A stretch of DNA of 64,000 nt from Silurus meridionalis (GCF_014805685.1 NC_060911.1:14101212-14165211), one strand, 5' to 3'. Counted from the stretch's first letter, positions 1 to 62,786 are shown. Made by a program: numbers and translations. Notes: a model not told the origin generated them from the sequence alone.

Positions 1-411
1 ATTTAGTTTGTTTTTATTTGACAACTGATGGTCTAAAGCACATTCAGAAGGCAAGAAATGTTCCAAATGAACTCAAGCGCCTTAAACCTGTGGATTAAAA
101 CCTGTTCCAGATGTGTCCTTTCTCCGTTTGGATGTCTGCGGTATCAATTTACAATGTGGAAAATACTAAAAAATTATGAAAACCACAGTTCACTGCTGTG
201 CACACACATTTCTGATTTGCCCAAACTGCAGAACAAGCCCAAAACACCAGCAATAACCCTGATCCAAATCTGGCAACCTGATTATAATTATAGGTATATA
301 TGCAGTTTGAGAGGTTTTTTCTTAAATAAAACCCTGAATCTGCATGGGAAAGAAAGTGTAGAGTGCGTTTTGTTATTCTGACAAGCTTCTTTACCCTCTT
401 GCTTTTAACAG

Positions 412-1537
412 ATCAAACATCCCACTGCACTCGGACTGGAGGTCGGTCAGCAGATCCAGGTGTGTCCTGCCTACGCAGCATTTCCCAAACGCAAACGTGT
501 AAAGAGGAACAAGGCGTTTATATTCGTCTCCTATACACCAACACGTAGTGAAATTCTTTCGTCGATAAACTCGTTTCAAATCCTGTCCATCGTCGTCACT
601 CCCAATGAACATCTCAACATCTTCAGCTCTGCTACCTCCAGCTCCACTTCCTGTCTTTTACTCAATGCCACTGTCTCTAAACCATACAACATCTCAGGTC
701 TCACCACAGTCCTATAAACTTTCCCTTTCACTCTTACAGATACTCTCCAATCACAAATCACTCCTGCTATCACTCTTCTCCACCCACTCCACCCTGCCTG
801 CACTCTTTTCTTCACTTCTCTAACACACTCTCCATTACTTTGCACTGTTGACCCCAGATACATGAACTTCTCCACCTTCTCCACCTCTTCTCCCTGCAAC
901 CGCACCCCTCCACTGCCCTCCCTCTCATTCACACACATGTACTCTGTCTTACTCCTACTGACTTTCATTCCCCTTCTCTCCAGCGTGTACCTTCACCTCT
1001 CCAGGCGCTTCTCCACCTGCTACCTACTCTCACCACAAATCACAAGATCTGTCTGACCTCGTCCTTCAACCTGTCCATTATCACTACAAACAGCAAAGGG
1101 CTCAGAGCCGATCCTTGATGCAGTCTAACTTCGCCTCTTGCATGTTGCTTGAATCCAAATGCGTGCTGCATTAAACGTGCCGTTAAAATTTGCGTATTTC
1201 TTCAGGTACACGGTATCTCACAAAAGTTAGTGCACCCCTCGCATTTGCGTGCATCTTCTCAAGGGACAATACTCAGTACAGATTTACTGTCCTCTGTCCT
1301 CCTCCTCCTTTGAGAAGATTTATTCAAATGGTATGCATTAAGCTAAGCTAGCTCACGATAAAGGTCTGCTCTGTTTCCTGTGTTTGTCAGGTGAAATATT
1401 TCGGCCGCGACCCCACGGACGGCAGGATGAGGTTGTCACGGAAAGTTCTCCAGTCTCCCGCAGCCACGGTTGTGAAGACTCTGAGCGAGAGGCAGAGCAT
1501 CACCATGGGAACGGCGGACACACCGACGTCCTCCTGA
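412..1537 (+). CDS. PNPT1: PNPT1 (polyribonucleotide nucleotidyltransferase 1), last two coding exons
   Basis: Mitochondrial PNPase is a phosphorolytic 3'-5' exoribonuclease and RNA importer factor. Only its extreme C-terminus is here. Coding exons are 412-459 (16 codons, encoding [16 protein letters not shown], part of the C-terminal S1 RNA-binding domain) and 1391-1537 (49 codons, beginning [20 protein letters not shown] and ending PTSS followed by TGA at 1535-1537). Both have an AG acceptor, the first has a GT donor at 460, and they join in phase 0. The translation follows the vertebrate PNPT1 tail closely. The rest of the gene lies left of the window. An antisense RTE fragment (548-1124) and a Tc1-like scrap sit in the last intron. 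The next gene on the same strand is PPP4R3B, as in mammals. Confidence 0.93.
548..1124 (-). mobile_element. RTE-clade LINE fragment, C-terminal half of reverse transcriptase
   Basis: The minus strand encodes [20 protein letters not shown] and continues through [39 protein letters not shown] and [18 protein letters not shown], the post-catalytic part of a fish RTE-type reverse transcriptase. It is truncated on both sides and lies antisense in the last PNPT1 intron. Sister copies in this window are at 1888-3650, 8945-9875 and 15774-15985. A stop codon and deletions in the upstream part (about 1030-1124) show it is dead. Confidence 0.85.
1200..1290. mobile_element. Tc1-like DNA transposon end fragment
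   Basis: The stretch around 1211-1240 reads ggtatctcacaaaagttagt followed by gcacccctcgcattt. It closely resembles the terminal repeat of a fish Tc1-like family whose end carries 'cacaaaagtgagtacacccc'. No transposase coding is left. Call rests on remembered similarity. Confidence 0.5.
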
Positions 1538-1740
1538 CCTCGGCAACGCGCTTCGGACTCAATTGCTCGTTAGTTTTGACGCAAATGATGCGTCGTGTGC
1601 GTTGGCGAATCAGGAGGGAGGAAACTGCTGCTTTGCTGTGGAGGGATTCCGTGAAATCTGCACCGTTTAAAGTATATATATATAAAAATGTACTGAAAGT
1701 GTACGTTATAAAATAAAATTATAAAATTGTACAGACCGAA
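1538..1740 (+). other. PNPT1: PNPT1 3' UTR with poly(A) signal
   Basis: A short AT-rich 3' UTR follows the TGA. A canonical AATAAA lies at 1712-1717, about 175 bases after the stop, so cleavage near 1730-1745 is the simplest reading. No other AATAAA appears before the RTE fragment begins. Confidence 0.65.
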
Positions 1741-1887
1741 TTTCTATATAAAACTCTCCTAATTGTGTTTATTGTTTTCTAAATTGCACCCGAGCAAAAC
1801 TTCGAAAATATTGGCACCCATGCATAAAGTAAGCACAAAAACAAAAATTGCAACCATTTTTTCCAACTTAAAAACACCAGGAGATGC

Positions 1888-3650
1888 TGCAACCACACCA
1901 CTGCTCTCCCTCTCATTCACACACATGTACTCTGTCTTACTCCTACTGACTTTCATTCCCCTTCTCTCCAGCGTGTACCTCCATCTCTCCAGGATCTTCT
2001 CAATCTGCTCCCTACTCCCACCACAAATCACAATATCATCCGCAAACATCATAGTCCACGGAAACTCCTGTCTGACCTCGTCCATCAACCTGTCCATCAC
2101 CGCTGCAAACAGAAAAGGGCTCAGAGCCGATCCTTGACACATACTTCTGACACATCTGACTTACTTATAAAATACCACAACTCCTCTCTCCACCCTGTCG
2201 TATGCTTTCTCTAAATCCACAAACACGCAATGCAACTCCTTCTGACCTTCTCTATACTTCTCCATCAACATTCTCAAAGAAAATAATGTGTCTGTGGTGA
2301 TCTTCCTCGGCATGAGACCATACTGCTGCTCACAGATGGTCACCTCTTCTCTCAGCCTGGTTTCCACTACTCTTTCCCATAACTTCATGGTGTGACTTTA
2401 TTCCCCTGTAGTTACTGCAGGTCTGCACATCTCCCTTATTCTTAAAGATCAGTACCAGCACACTCCTTCTCCATTCCTCAGGCATCTTCTCACCTCCCAA
2501 AATCTCTTTAAACAATCTTGTTAAAAACTCCACTGTGTCTCTCCTAAACATCTCCATGCTTCTACTGGTATGTCATCTGGTCCAACCGACTTTCCACTCT
2601 TCATCCTCTTAATCGCTGCTCACAACCTTCTCTCTCTCATTTTTCTCGTTCATAAGCTGGTTAAAATCCTCCCTCCATCTTCTCAACACTCTCCTCACTA
2701 GTCAACACATTTCCATCTCCATCCTTTATTGCTCTAACTCGCAGCACATCCTTCCCAGCTTGGTCCATCCTTCCTCCACTCTTATACGTCACCCTATGAT
2801 CCTCCTTATTCTTAAAATACGTGTTCACCACTGCCATTTCCATCCTTTTAGCAAAATCTACCACCATCTGCCCTTCCACATTCCTCTCTTTAAAACCATA
2901 CCTACCATCACCTCCTCATCACCTCTGTTCCCTTCACCTACATGCCCATTAAAGTCTGCACCAATCACCAATCTTTCATTTCTAGGTACACCATCTACCA
3001 CTTCACCTCAGAATCTTTCCTTCTCCTCCATCTCACATCCCACTTGTGGAGCATAAACACTGATGACATTTATCATCATCCCTTCAACTTCCAGCTTCAT
3101 GTTCATCACCCTATCAGAAACTCTCTTCACCTCCACTACACTCTTACTGTACTCTTCCTTCAGAATCACCCCTACACAATTTCTCTTTCCATCCACACCA
3201 TGATAGAACAGTTTAAATCCACCTCCAATGTTCCTGCTCTTACTCTCTTTCCACTTGTTCTCCTGAACACACAACATATCTACCTTTCTCCTCTCCATCA
3301 TATCAGCTCCCTCTCTCCCTTTACCAGTCATAGTACCAACATTTAAAGTACCAACCCGAACCTCCACTCTCCTACACTTCTCCTTTCCCTGCTGTCTCTG
3401 TAGACGTCTTCCTCCACTCCTTCTCCTCCTTCAGCCAACAGTAGCCCAATTTCCATCGGTACCCTGTTGGATAACGATACCTGTGGCGGTTGTTGGTAAC
3501 CTGGGCCTCGACCGATCCGGTATGAAAGTCTGATTCGTGATCCGCATGTTTTACGCTTGATGTCCTTCATAACACAACCCTCCACATTTATCCGGGCTTT
3601 GGGCCGGCACTGAGAGTGACCTGATGGCTGGGTCCACCATTTATACATGT
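1888..3650 (-). mobile_element. RTE-clade LINE with 5' region, endonuclease and part of RT (broken)
   Basis: Read on the minus strand. A 5' leader (3650-3370) precedes an AP-endonuclease (3367-3008: MEVRVGTLNVGTMTGKGREG, then MLCVQENKWKESKSRNIGGG and VISVYAPQVG). The linker, thumb and RT pieces follow in scattered frames: DHRVTYKSGGRMDQ (2661-2879), EEWRRSVLVLIFKNKGDVQT (2330-2557), MKLWERVVETRLREEVTICE to VDLEKAYDRVERG (2161-2388), and CQGSALSPFLF with the catalytic MMFADDIVICGG (1905-2142). Frameshifts break it at each junction, so no full ORF remains. It stops abruptly near 1890 in the middle of RT: the end missing is the element's 3' end, the opposite of ordinary 5' truncation. Confidence 0.85.
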
Positions 3651-3654
3651 GTAA

Positions 3655-3935
3655 TAGCGATTACCACAAATTTGGAGGCACCCAATTGTATAGGAGGCCT
3701 TTGGTTGCTGGAGCATGAACTAGGAGACCCAAGTCTTTGAACGAAATCTTTGAAATTTCCACGAAATCCAGTGGAACATCATCTCAGAAAATTATTATAA
3801 GAGCGTCTGTGAAAGGGGATGTGCAAAAAAGAAGCCGAGGAAGAACCACAAGATGTTTTACAAGCGTGCTACCTCAGATTATGCCCAATCATCATTTTTT
3901 AGGATTGATATGGTTTGTCGGGGGCATTGATGTGT
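3655..3935. mobile_element. Partial copy of a dispersed short fish MITE-like repeat
   Basis: Words such as 'ccacaaatttggaggcac', 'tgaaatttccacgaaatcc' and 'agtggaacatcatctcaga' recur with variations at 33610-33930, 51310-51600 and 56810-57190. This copy abuts the 5' end of the RTE element at 1888-3650. No coding capacity. Confidence 0.55.
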
Positions 3936-4399
3936 ATTAAATGTGATAAACGAGAGGCTGAAACATTATTTGGTGTAGAGAAAAACCTCTGGGAGAAGCT
4001 TTGAGATACAGAAACACTGAAAGTCTGAAGACCAGGAAGAAGGGAGCCGCTGTGGAATCGTGCGATGTGATTGGTTCGGGAGCAGACACGTGACCGTAGA
4101 CCCGTTAATAGGATTTTGATCAATTTAAATAGATAAGACAATTTAATTTTGTAAATCGGTGACGTTATTGATTTTAGTCACCAAAATTGTTTATATTTTC
4201 AAATCTAATGATTGGATTATCGGATTATATTTCTGGGTGCTGAGTATTAAAAATAAAACATTGAATTGTAAGTATGTGCAATATGAATTTATTGCTGTTC
4301 AAATATAAATATGTAAATGTAAATTCTGTAAATATATAAATATATAGTATGTATACAACCCCTCCTCCTCCTCCCCTCCTCCTCCTCCCCCCCTTTGCC

Positions 4400-4892
4400 C
4401 GCTTCACGGACGTGACTACAAAATGGCGGACATTTTCATCTAGTGCGCTTTGAAGTGCGCAGAGACGGTGTAATCGGACAGAGCCTCTGACCGCGTTTCA
4501 TTACGCGTCCTAGTGTCATAGAAAAAGCGCCTATCTGCTTCTTAGGACGTAGCCCTAGTGCGGCTAAGATAGGGCGCCTAGATAGTGTTTGCGTATGTGA
4601 ATTGAAACGTAGCTGCAGCTCGGGGTTACAAGATGGCGGACGTTGTGTTGGAGCGATAATAGAGCGAGAGAACTAGACCCGGTTTGTATTATTTTTGGGG
4701 GGTTAAAAAGAGCGAATAAAGCCGCTGTTTTTTGTTTATTCGCGGGGTATTTAGTGTGTTAGGAGGTAAGATGTGGTTATTAGGTGTGATGAAGTGTAGG
4801 AGTTGAAAGGTGGGGGTTACATAAAAAAGGGTCGCGTTGAAAGGGGGAGGGAGGAGGATTTTTCGGGGGGTTTGTGATTGAGGGGTTGAAGC
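4400..4892 (+). promoter_or_regulatory. PPP4R3B: PPP4R3B promoter / 5' UTR, CpG-rich, two YY1-type motifs
   Basis: The 490 bases before the ATG are CpG-rich against AT-rich flanks, with no TATA box, typical of a housekeeping promoter. Two near-identical sites, ACAAAATGGCGGA at 4418-4430 and ACAAGATGGCGGA at 4628-4640, match the YY1 consensus (AAnATGGCGGC core), 210 bases apart and in the same orientation. YY1 sites of this form mark transcription starts of many TATA-less genes, so the start is probably close to one of them. Inference from motif only. Confidence 0.6.
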
Positions 4893-12711
<7,819 letters not shown>

Positions 12712-14070
12712 AAAAACAACCCATCAATCAATCCAAAAAAAAAAAAAAAGAACGCGTCCGCAATTCCACGGTGCCGAAGAGTCCCGGATTTAGGGGAGCG
12801 ACAGGATTAGGACACGACCTGAACTCTCCTGCTTCAGCACAACCATCAGACACGAGCAGCCGAGCCACGCCGCGGTCACGCGTCCTTCTCTCCGTCTTCT
12901 TTTTCTCCATCCTACTCCATCCTCCCCCCCCCCCACCCCCCGTGACCCGGCCGTGCCGAGCTGTCTGAGCAGGAACGCAGAAACTTCTTCACAGCTGGGG
13001 ATTTTTTTCTTCTTTTTTTTTTTTTTTCCCCTCCACACACCAGAGAGCTGTTCAGCCTAGCAGGACTAGCTATTTAGGAATAGAAGACTGATTGGCTGAG
13101 CCTACTGATCCACTGGTTCGGTTAAGGGAGCATAAAATTGGAAAAAAAAAGGGGGGGTGGGGTGAGGGGCCAAACCAAAATAAAAAAAGAAAAGGGTCTG
13201 AGGAGCAGGACTTGTATGTTGTCCATGTCCTTGACTTGAAACTAGAACCTCGTGTCTTTCATGATTTTATCACCAGTCGTTGTACAGCAGTACCATTTCC
13301 ACCCCAACCACCCCCCCCCCCCTTTTTTTTATTTTATTTTTTTTTAATTTGGAAAAGAGTAACATGCCAGTGTACATTGTTCTCATCCTCTTTTGGCACG
13401 CTTTATAGCGGACCCATGGTTGCCCCCCACCCCACCCACCCATTATTATTATTTTTTTTAATCCAGTTTGTTTTATTCGTTTGAAGAACACTTCACTCGA
13501 AAGAAGTTGTGATGCTGTTTTTAATAACGTCTATTAAACACGTATTAAACCGCAGTCGAAGTTGTTTTGCAGATGAACGGAACACGGCCCCGCCTCCTCT
13601 CGTGTCATAAACGAAGGCTTCTCGGAGGAGCGCAGGCTCCGCTCCTCAGCCGCGGATCTCGAACGCGACGCATCACCAGCACGCGGCGTTTCTCTTTTTA
13701 TCGTTCACAAAGACCGACCTCTCAATAAGCCATAGAAGGCGGTTCCTGGCGTCGTTTCAGGGCCGTAGTTTGCAGCTCAGCGAGAAGTTTTTGCATGCGG
13801 ATGAAGTTTCACCAGCTGGAAACGGCATCTGATTGTGTGGCCAGGAACCCAGTAAAGAACCAGTATAATTCTAGAGTATTGAAGGCTTTGGTTTTATGTG
13901 TTTGGTTTTTTTTTTTTTCTTTCTTTGTTCTTCATAACCTCCACAGGAATTGTGTACCGTTCGTTTGTGATTTTGAATTAAATTGGCCTCCAAACAAGCG
14001 GATGAGTTAGAGGTGCATTCTCTATCATGTTCTGTAAATGAAACCTCTAACAATAGAAGGACAAGGAAAC
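12712..14070 (+). other. PPP4R3B: PPP4R3B 3' UTR (probable extent)
   Basis: No gene follows the TAA for 6.4 kb. The first 1.3 kb is low-repeat sequence with poly(C), poly(A) and poly(T) runs. ATTAAA signals occur at 13533-13538 and 13977-13982; the second is my favoured 3' end because a Tc1-like remnant begins soon after it. Transcript data would settle this. Confidence 0.5.
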
Positions 14071-14071
14071 T

Positions 14072-14698
14072 GTAGAACTTGTGTGGAAACGCCGCGTCTT
14101 TGATGGCTTTTAAGACGCAAGTGTGTGTTCCTTTTAAATTCTATGTAACAAACTAAAATCACAAAGTGGAAGAACGTTCTGTGGGGTCCAAATTGGACAT
14201 TTTTCGTCTCTACCAGAAGAACTTGTGCAAGACTGAGACCAGGAGAGCATGTTAGTAGACTGCTCCACCTCCACAGGTGCAAGTTGAATGAGTTGTTTTG
14301 AAGCAGGGAAGGTTGGAGACCATATTCCAGTTGGGTGAACGAACCAACATACGTCAGCACACGACAAAACGATGAAACGTACGAAGCATACGTCCAAGTA
14401 TGGTGAGCGTTATTCAGAGCGTAAACAGTCGTGTGGAGTATCTATGGAAAGGCTGCCCAAGGTCACCCCAACTAAATTCTATCGAACTGCTCTGGAGTCA
14501 AAAAAATAAATAAATTGAAAAACTTTTTTTTTTTTTTAAGGTATTTGATTTTGGAGAAAAGAGCTGTCCGTGGTGCTGAGAGTGTGTAAAGCTGTTGTTC
14601 ATGCAAAGGTGGGATTTTTCAATGCAAATAAAGTCTGTCCGTTTATTTATTCGTTTGGTCGATCTTCCTACCCCGACACCTGTCTTTCCAAAACCATA
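14072..14698. mobile_element. Degenerate Tc1-like transposon, copy A
   Basis: Shares a long colinear string of words with the clearer copy at 48131-48907: 'aacttgtgtggaaacgcc', 'ctaccagaagaacttgtg', 'gggaaggttggagacc', 'attctatcgaactgctctgg', 'atttttcaatgcaaataaag', 'tttatttattcgtttggt'. In the other copy the tail of the coding part reads as a transposase-like PIELLWDELD. Frames here are destroyed. Confidence 0.7.
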
Positions 14699-14699
14699 A

Positions 14700-15340
14700 A
14701 AAAAGGAGTTGTTTGGGTTAAAGGCGACTGTATTCCGATCTTTCCGTCTCCTACACAGCTTTGCAGAAAATAAAATACCTGTTCTGTGTTTTAGCAGCAT
14801 GCAGGAGATGAGATGTGATGGTATTAATTACGTATACTAGTATGCAATTGTAGAATATATGGTACAAGTGAACAGTGTGTTATGGAGCATTATTCAGTAC
14901 AGCATATCACATTTAATACAATACTATTTATAGGATATAGGATTTCTGTATGTATGTTATACACTATAATAGGATTTATGGCGGTACAATATTTCGAAAG
15001 GACTCGCGTAATGTATTTGCAGTTGCGTTTTTCTTTGAGTCACGTGTGTAACCTGCCAATCGCAATTCCTTTTACATTTGTGTTTCCGATGCGTTTCACT
15101 GAAAGCCGTCGTATATTATTGGGCGTGATTTGTATTGGGAAGTGACGCCACTTACAGTTGACGGCCACCGGGGGCAGTGCCAGTAATCGATGATTTTGTG
15201 GAATGTTTTGAACAATGGGGGAAGGGTTGCAAATGGACGTTATGCAAGATTTGACATAAGGAAAACGCATTTGCATGTGTATATATTTATATACACACAG
15301 TTCATCCACATTCTTTTCATTTTCTTTTCCATGTTTTATG
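14700..15340. other. Intergenic stretch with no recognised feature
   Basis: AT-rich, non-repetitive sequence. No ORF of note, no RNA gene signature, and no family I recognise. Confidence 0.6.
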
Positions 15341-15773
15341 TCACAGCCTTATTCTAAAATGGATTAAATTCATTATTTTGTTCCAAATTCTACAAACAAA
15401 ACCCCATAATGACAACAGGAAGGAGCTGAGAAGTGAAATCTTACGAATTTATTAAAAATAAACTATTAAAAATCACGTAATCACAGTCGTTGCTAATGAC
15501 TCTCAAAATTTATCTCAGGTGCATCCACTGATCATCCTTGAGATGTTTCCACAACATGATTGGAGTCCACCTGTGGTAAATTCATGGCTATGATTTGGAA
15601 AAGAGCACATCTGCCTGTATGAGGTCCCACAGTGCATCAGAGCACAAACCGAGCCATGTACAGTGGCCTCCATCATTTATAAATGGAAGAGGTTTGGAAC
15701 CACCAGCACTCTTCTTAGAGCAGAGTCGCCCTGCCAAACTGAGTGATTGGGGAGAAGGAACCTGGGGAGGTGA
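15340..15773 (+). mobile_element. Tc1-like transposon 5' part
   Basis: The words 'ttgagatgtttccacaacat', 'gattggagtccacctgtggt', 'gaggtcccacagtgcatcag', 'agcacaaaccgagccatg', 'agtggcctccatcattta' and 'gccaaactgagtgattgggg' are those of the widespread fish Tc1 family also present at 63222-64000. It is cut at 'gaggtgacc', where an antisense RTE tail begins. No intact transposase. Confidence 0.82.
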
Positions 15774-15985
15774 CCGTCTCCATACCCCCTCTGTCCTCTA
15801 CATCTGTCTTTTTCAAACCAACTACCTGCATGTCTTCCCTCACCACATCCATAAACCTCCTCCTTGGTCTTCCTCTTTTCCTCTTTCCTGGTGGCTCCAT
15901 CCTCAGCATTCCTCTACTGATATACCCCATGTCCCTCCTCTGAACATGTCCAAACCATCTCAATCTCACCTCGTCACAATGATTG
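15774..15985 (-). mobile_element. RTE LINE 3' coding tail
   Basis: The minus strand encodes CDEVRLRWFGHVQRRDMGYI, then GKRKRGRPRRRFMDVVREDM and QVVGLKKTDVEDRGG, the C-terminus of the RTE polyprotein. It sits exactly at the breakpoint of the Tc1-like copy to its left. Confidence 0.85.
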
Positions 15986-16310
15986 ACACCCTGCACATGG
16001 AGGGTGAGACAAAAGGTCGTCGCTAAAGAAGCTGCTGTTCACAGACTGCTGTATCCAAGCACATTAATGGGAGGAAAATAATGTGGTGGAAAAATATGAA
16101 ACGAAGCTCCTTCAAGAATTTTTTTAGATTCACAAAGAGTAGACTGCAGCTGGAGTCAGTGCTTCAAGAGCCACCATGTATCCACGGGCTACAACTGATG
16201 CGTTGGAAATCAAGGTCCCAGAGTCTGGAAGAAGAAGAGAGTAGAGAATCCAAGTTGCTATTATATAGTACTTTATAACTATAGTCCACAGTGTGATAGT
16301 AGCATGATGC
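15985..16310 (+). mobile_element. Internally deleted Tc1-like transposon of a second family
   Basis: Short blocks survive from a Tc1-type transposase gene in order: 'gtcgtcgctaaagaagctgc', 'ctgtatccaagcacattaat', 'cacaaagagtagactgcagc', 'tggagtcagtgcttcaagag', 'ttggaaatcaaggtcccaga'. Large deletions lie between them. The family is recognised from memory and differs from the copy at 15340-15773. Confidence 0.7.
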
Positions 16311-17023
16311 AGTATTGCATTGAACACCAGTATTTGAAGCTTGTGCTTGAATCCACACCCAAGAACATGGAATTCTGTCACAATCTAAATCCCTACAACC
16401 TTCATTTCATCACCTCCATGTGCCCACACTAAGGCTGTAATGATGAGTAAAAACCAGGCAGATGTGGATGAGATGTGTTCATGAAGAAGAGTGAAGAGGA
16501 TGTAAGGGTGTGCTGATGTTGCTGCCGTCGCTCACGGATGCTCTGGGCAACGGGCGGTCTATTGTTGGCATGGCAACACTGGATTCCCCATGGAAATTGT
16601 GGACGAAGGCTGTTTCTGCAGCTCTGTGTTTCATAGGCTTGGCATTAATCGCATGTGTCGTATCATGCAGGACGGGCCGGGATCGATTTTACGCCTGATG
16701 GAGATATTTGTCTTTTTGTCTTTGTCAACCGTGAAGGGTTACTATCCAAAACATCATCTTAATGTCCTGCTGTAATGCCTGAATAAATCCACATGGTCCC
16801 TCGTATTTTCCCATAATATTTTATTTAAATATTAAATAAATATTAAATATATTTAATATAATATTTAAATACATTTTTTTAATATTATTAAATATCAATA
16901 TTAAATTTTCCAATTTTTTCTCGTCCTGTGGGCCAGAAGAGATCAGATCAGTATTCCTTGGACTATACACAGTGTATGGACTTTACATTTTTCCATATGC
17001 AACCTCAAATATGACGATCTCAA

Positions 17024-17057
<34 letters not shown>

Positions 17058-17455
17058 GCTTTAAAAATATATTTTTAAATATGCAATATGTCCCCTCACC
17101 ACTAGGGGTCAGTGATCACCAGGTCAAGAGCATTACTAGCAGAAAAAGGGTGTGTCTACTGCATCAATTCCTAAATAATGGCTACACAATCAGTGTAATA
17201 AAAAAAAAAAAAGGAAGAACCCAAGGCCTACATGATGATATGAAAATCAAAGGAATGGCGCCAATGTGGCTTCTGAGGATCACAAATATTAATACAGTAC
17301 ACATTTAAATATTAAGTTATTATATTATTATATTTTTAAAGGTATATATTATTAGTATATTATTATTATTATTATTATTATAATTATAATAAATAAGTTG
17401 ATTTATTGAGTTGTGAAACAGCTGTCTGTTTAAATAATAGATAGGTTCCATTCAA
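16310..17455. other. Intergenic AT-rich stretch
   Basis: No gene. It holds a near-palindromic GTTGGCATGGCAAC (16564-16577, RFX X-box-like), AT-only sequence at 16800-16905 and 17290-17395, and (ATT)n at 17026-17056. Confidence 0.65.
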
Positions 17456-17458
17456 GGT

Positions 17459-18105
17459 TTGGATGGATGGATGGATGGATGGATGGATGGATGGATAATG
17501 GATGAATGGATAAAGGATGGATGGATAAACTGTATGGATGAATGGATGGAGGATGGTGGATGGATGAATAATGGATGGATAGAGGATGGATGGATGGATG
17601 GATGGATGGATGGATGGATGGATGGATGATGGATAATGGATGGATGGATGGATGGATGGATGGATGGATGGATGGATAGATGGATGGATGGATGATGGAT
17701 AGATGGATGGATAGATGGATGGATAGATGGATGGATGATGGATAGATGGATGGATGGATGATGGATGGATAGAGGATGGATAGATGGATGGATAGATGGA
17801 TGGATAGATGGATGGATGGATGGATGGATGGATAATGGATGAATGGATGGAGGATGGTGGATGGATGAATAATGGATGGATAGATGGATGGATGGATGGA
17901 TGGATGGATGGATGGATGGATAATGGATAGATGGATGGATAGATGGATGGATGGATGATGGATAGATGGATGGATGGATGATGGATGGATGGATGGATGG
18001 ATGGATGATGGATAGATGGATGGATAGATGGATGGATGGATGATGGATAGATGGATGGATGGATGATGGAGGGATGGATGGATGGACTGATAAACTGGAT
18101 GGTAA
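17459..18105. repeat. (GGAT)n tetranucleotide array
   Basis: About 630 bp of GGAT with frequent GATA, AATGG and AGG interruptions that themselves recur (for example 'ggatagatggatggatag'), so it is partly a higher-order array. Long antisense ORFs of HPSI repeats are an artefact of the repeat. Confidence 0.95.
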
Positions 18106-18339
18106 AGAAGTCTTTAGTGTGGAATAATTTTGGCAAGTTTTACAAGAGAACGCCAAAGTATCTGTCCAGATGTGTGTCCAGATGTGTGTTTGAGTTTGTT
18201 TGTTTTTCAGTATTTTTGAATGTAAATTAAATATATATTTGTTGATATGTATCTGATGGAGTTTTATTTCTATGTAGCAGTAAAAAGAATAAAGTGTGTA
18301 TAGTTTTGAAGTTTATAAACACGTGTTTTAAGATATAAA

Positions 18340-19122
18340 CCCAAAGGGAGGTGTTTGGTGTGTGCAGGAGTGGGCGGGGCCAAACGGCTACAACGTTGCT
18401 GCAGAGGCGGAGCTTATGTGAGTAACGGGGCGTGGTTTCGGTGGAGCGTCTATGTGGTGGGTGGGCGTGGTTTCTCCCGGTCTCCCCTTGCACACTGCAG
18501 TGTGTTGAGTGTGTTAGTGTGTGTGAGTGTGTGTGTGTTGAGAGAGTGAGTATGAGTGTGTGGGTCCTTTTTGAGGAGCGGCATCATGGAAACGCAGGCA
18601 GGAAACCAGCGCTGCCCGAATCCACATTCCTGGGATACTCATTAAATATTTTTCTTTTTCCATGATTTTAGAAACGTCTTGGTGGAACTCAGGAGATCAC
18701 TGGAGAACCACGAGATCGGTGATTTTCTATTTCACCTGGTGGATTTTTTTGGATTTGATTGGTTTCTTCTTATATATATATATATATATATATCTCAATG
18801 GTTGCTGCTGGATCTATTGCATTCTTCTAAGGACCTTCAGAGGCTTTTGTGTGCTCCTCAATCGGCTCTCGGGCAAAACCCAGGACATGATACATCTATC
18901 ATACAATATTTAGACAAAGAGAAGAAACAAAGAAACTCTGATTTTCTCCTTCTTTTCTCATTCCTTTCTCACAATATGCGCCCTGGAACCTCATCAAGAA
19001 GATCTGCGGCTCTGATTTGCGGTTTATTTATGGGAAAGGCTTCATTCAGAAGAAAAATGATTCGGTTCATTTGATCCTTTTTTATATTTATTTTGAGTCC
19101 ATAAAAAAACCTTTTTCCATCA

Positions 19123-19164
<42 letters not shown>

Positions 19165-19172
19165 TGGAGATC
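18340..19172 (+). promoter_or_regulatory. CCDC88A: CCDC88A promoter and 5' UTR region
   Basis: A GC box TGGGCGGGGC lies at 18371-18380, with further GGGGCGTGG and TGGGCGTGG words at 18427-18470, inside a locally GC-enriched stretch; no TATA box close by. A (TA)n run is at 18775-18794. A perfect (ATT)13 tract (19124-19162) stops one base before an ATG at 19164 and eleven before the ATG at 19173. The transcription start cannot be placed from sequence alone. Confidence 0.5.
19124..19162. repeat. (ATT)13 microsatellite abutting the CCDC88A start codon
   Basis: Thirteen perfect ATT units, then C and ATG. It must be in the 5' UTR if the transcript starts upstream, as expected. Length variation would alter sequence immediately next to the initiation site. 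Confidence 0.95.

Positions 19173-62786
<43,614 letters not shown>

Noticed and set aside
17384..18136. Two long antisense ORFs of HPSI repeats
   Set aside because: Direct product of the (GGAT)n array read in two frames.
18679..19074. Small ORF in the CCDC88A leader
   Set aside because: No family resemblance and no supporting structure; probably part of the untranslated or promoter region.
19017..19172. N-terminal extension of CCDC88A with a poly-Leu stretch
   Set aside because: The frame is open through the (ATT)13 tract but has no ATG before 19164; it would need a TTG start.
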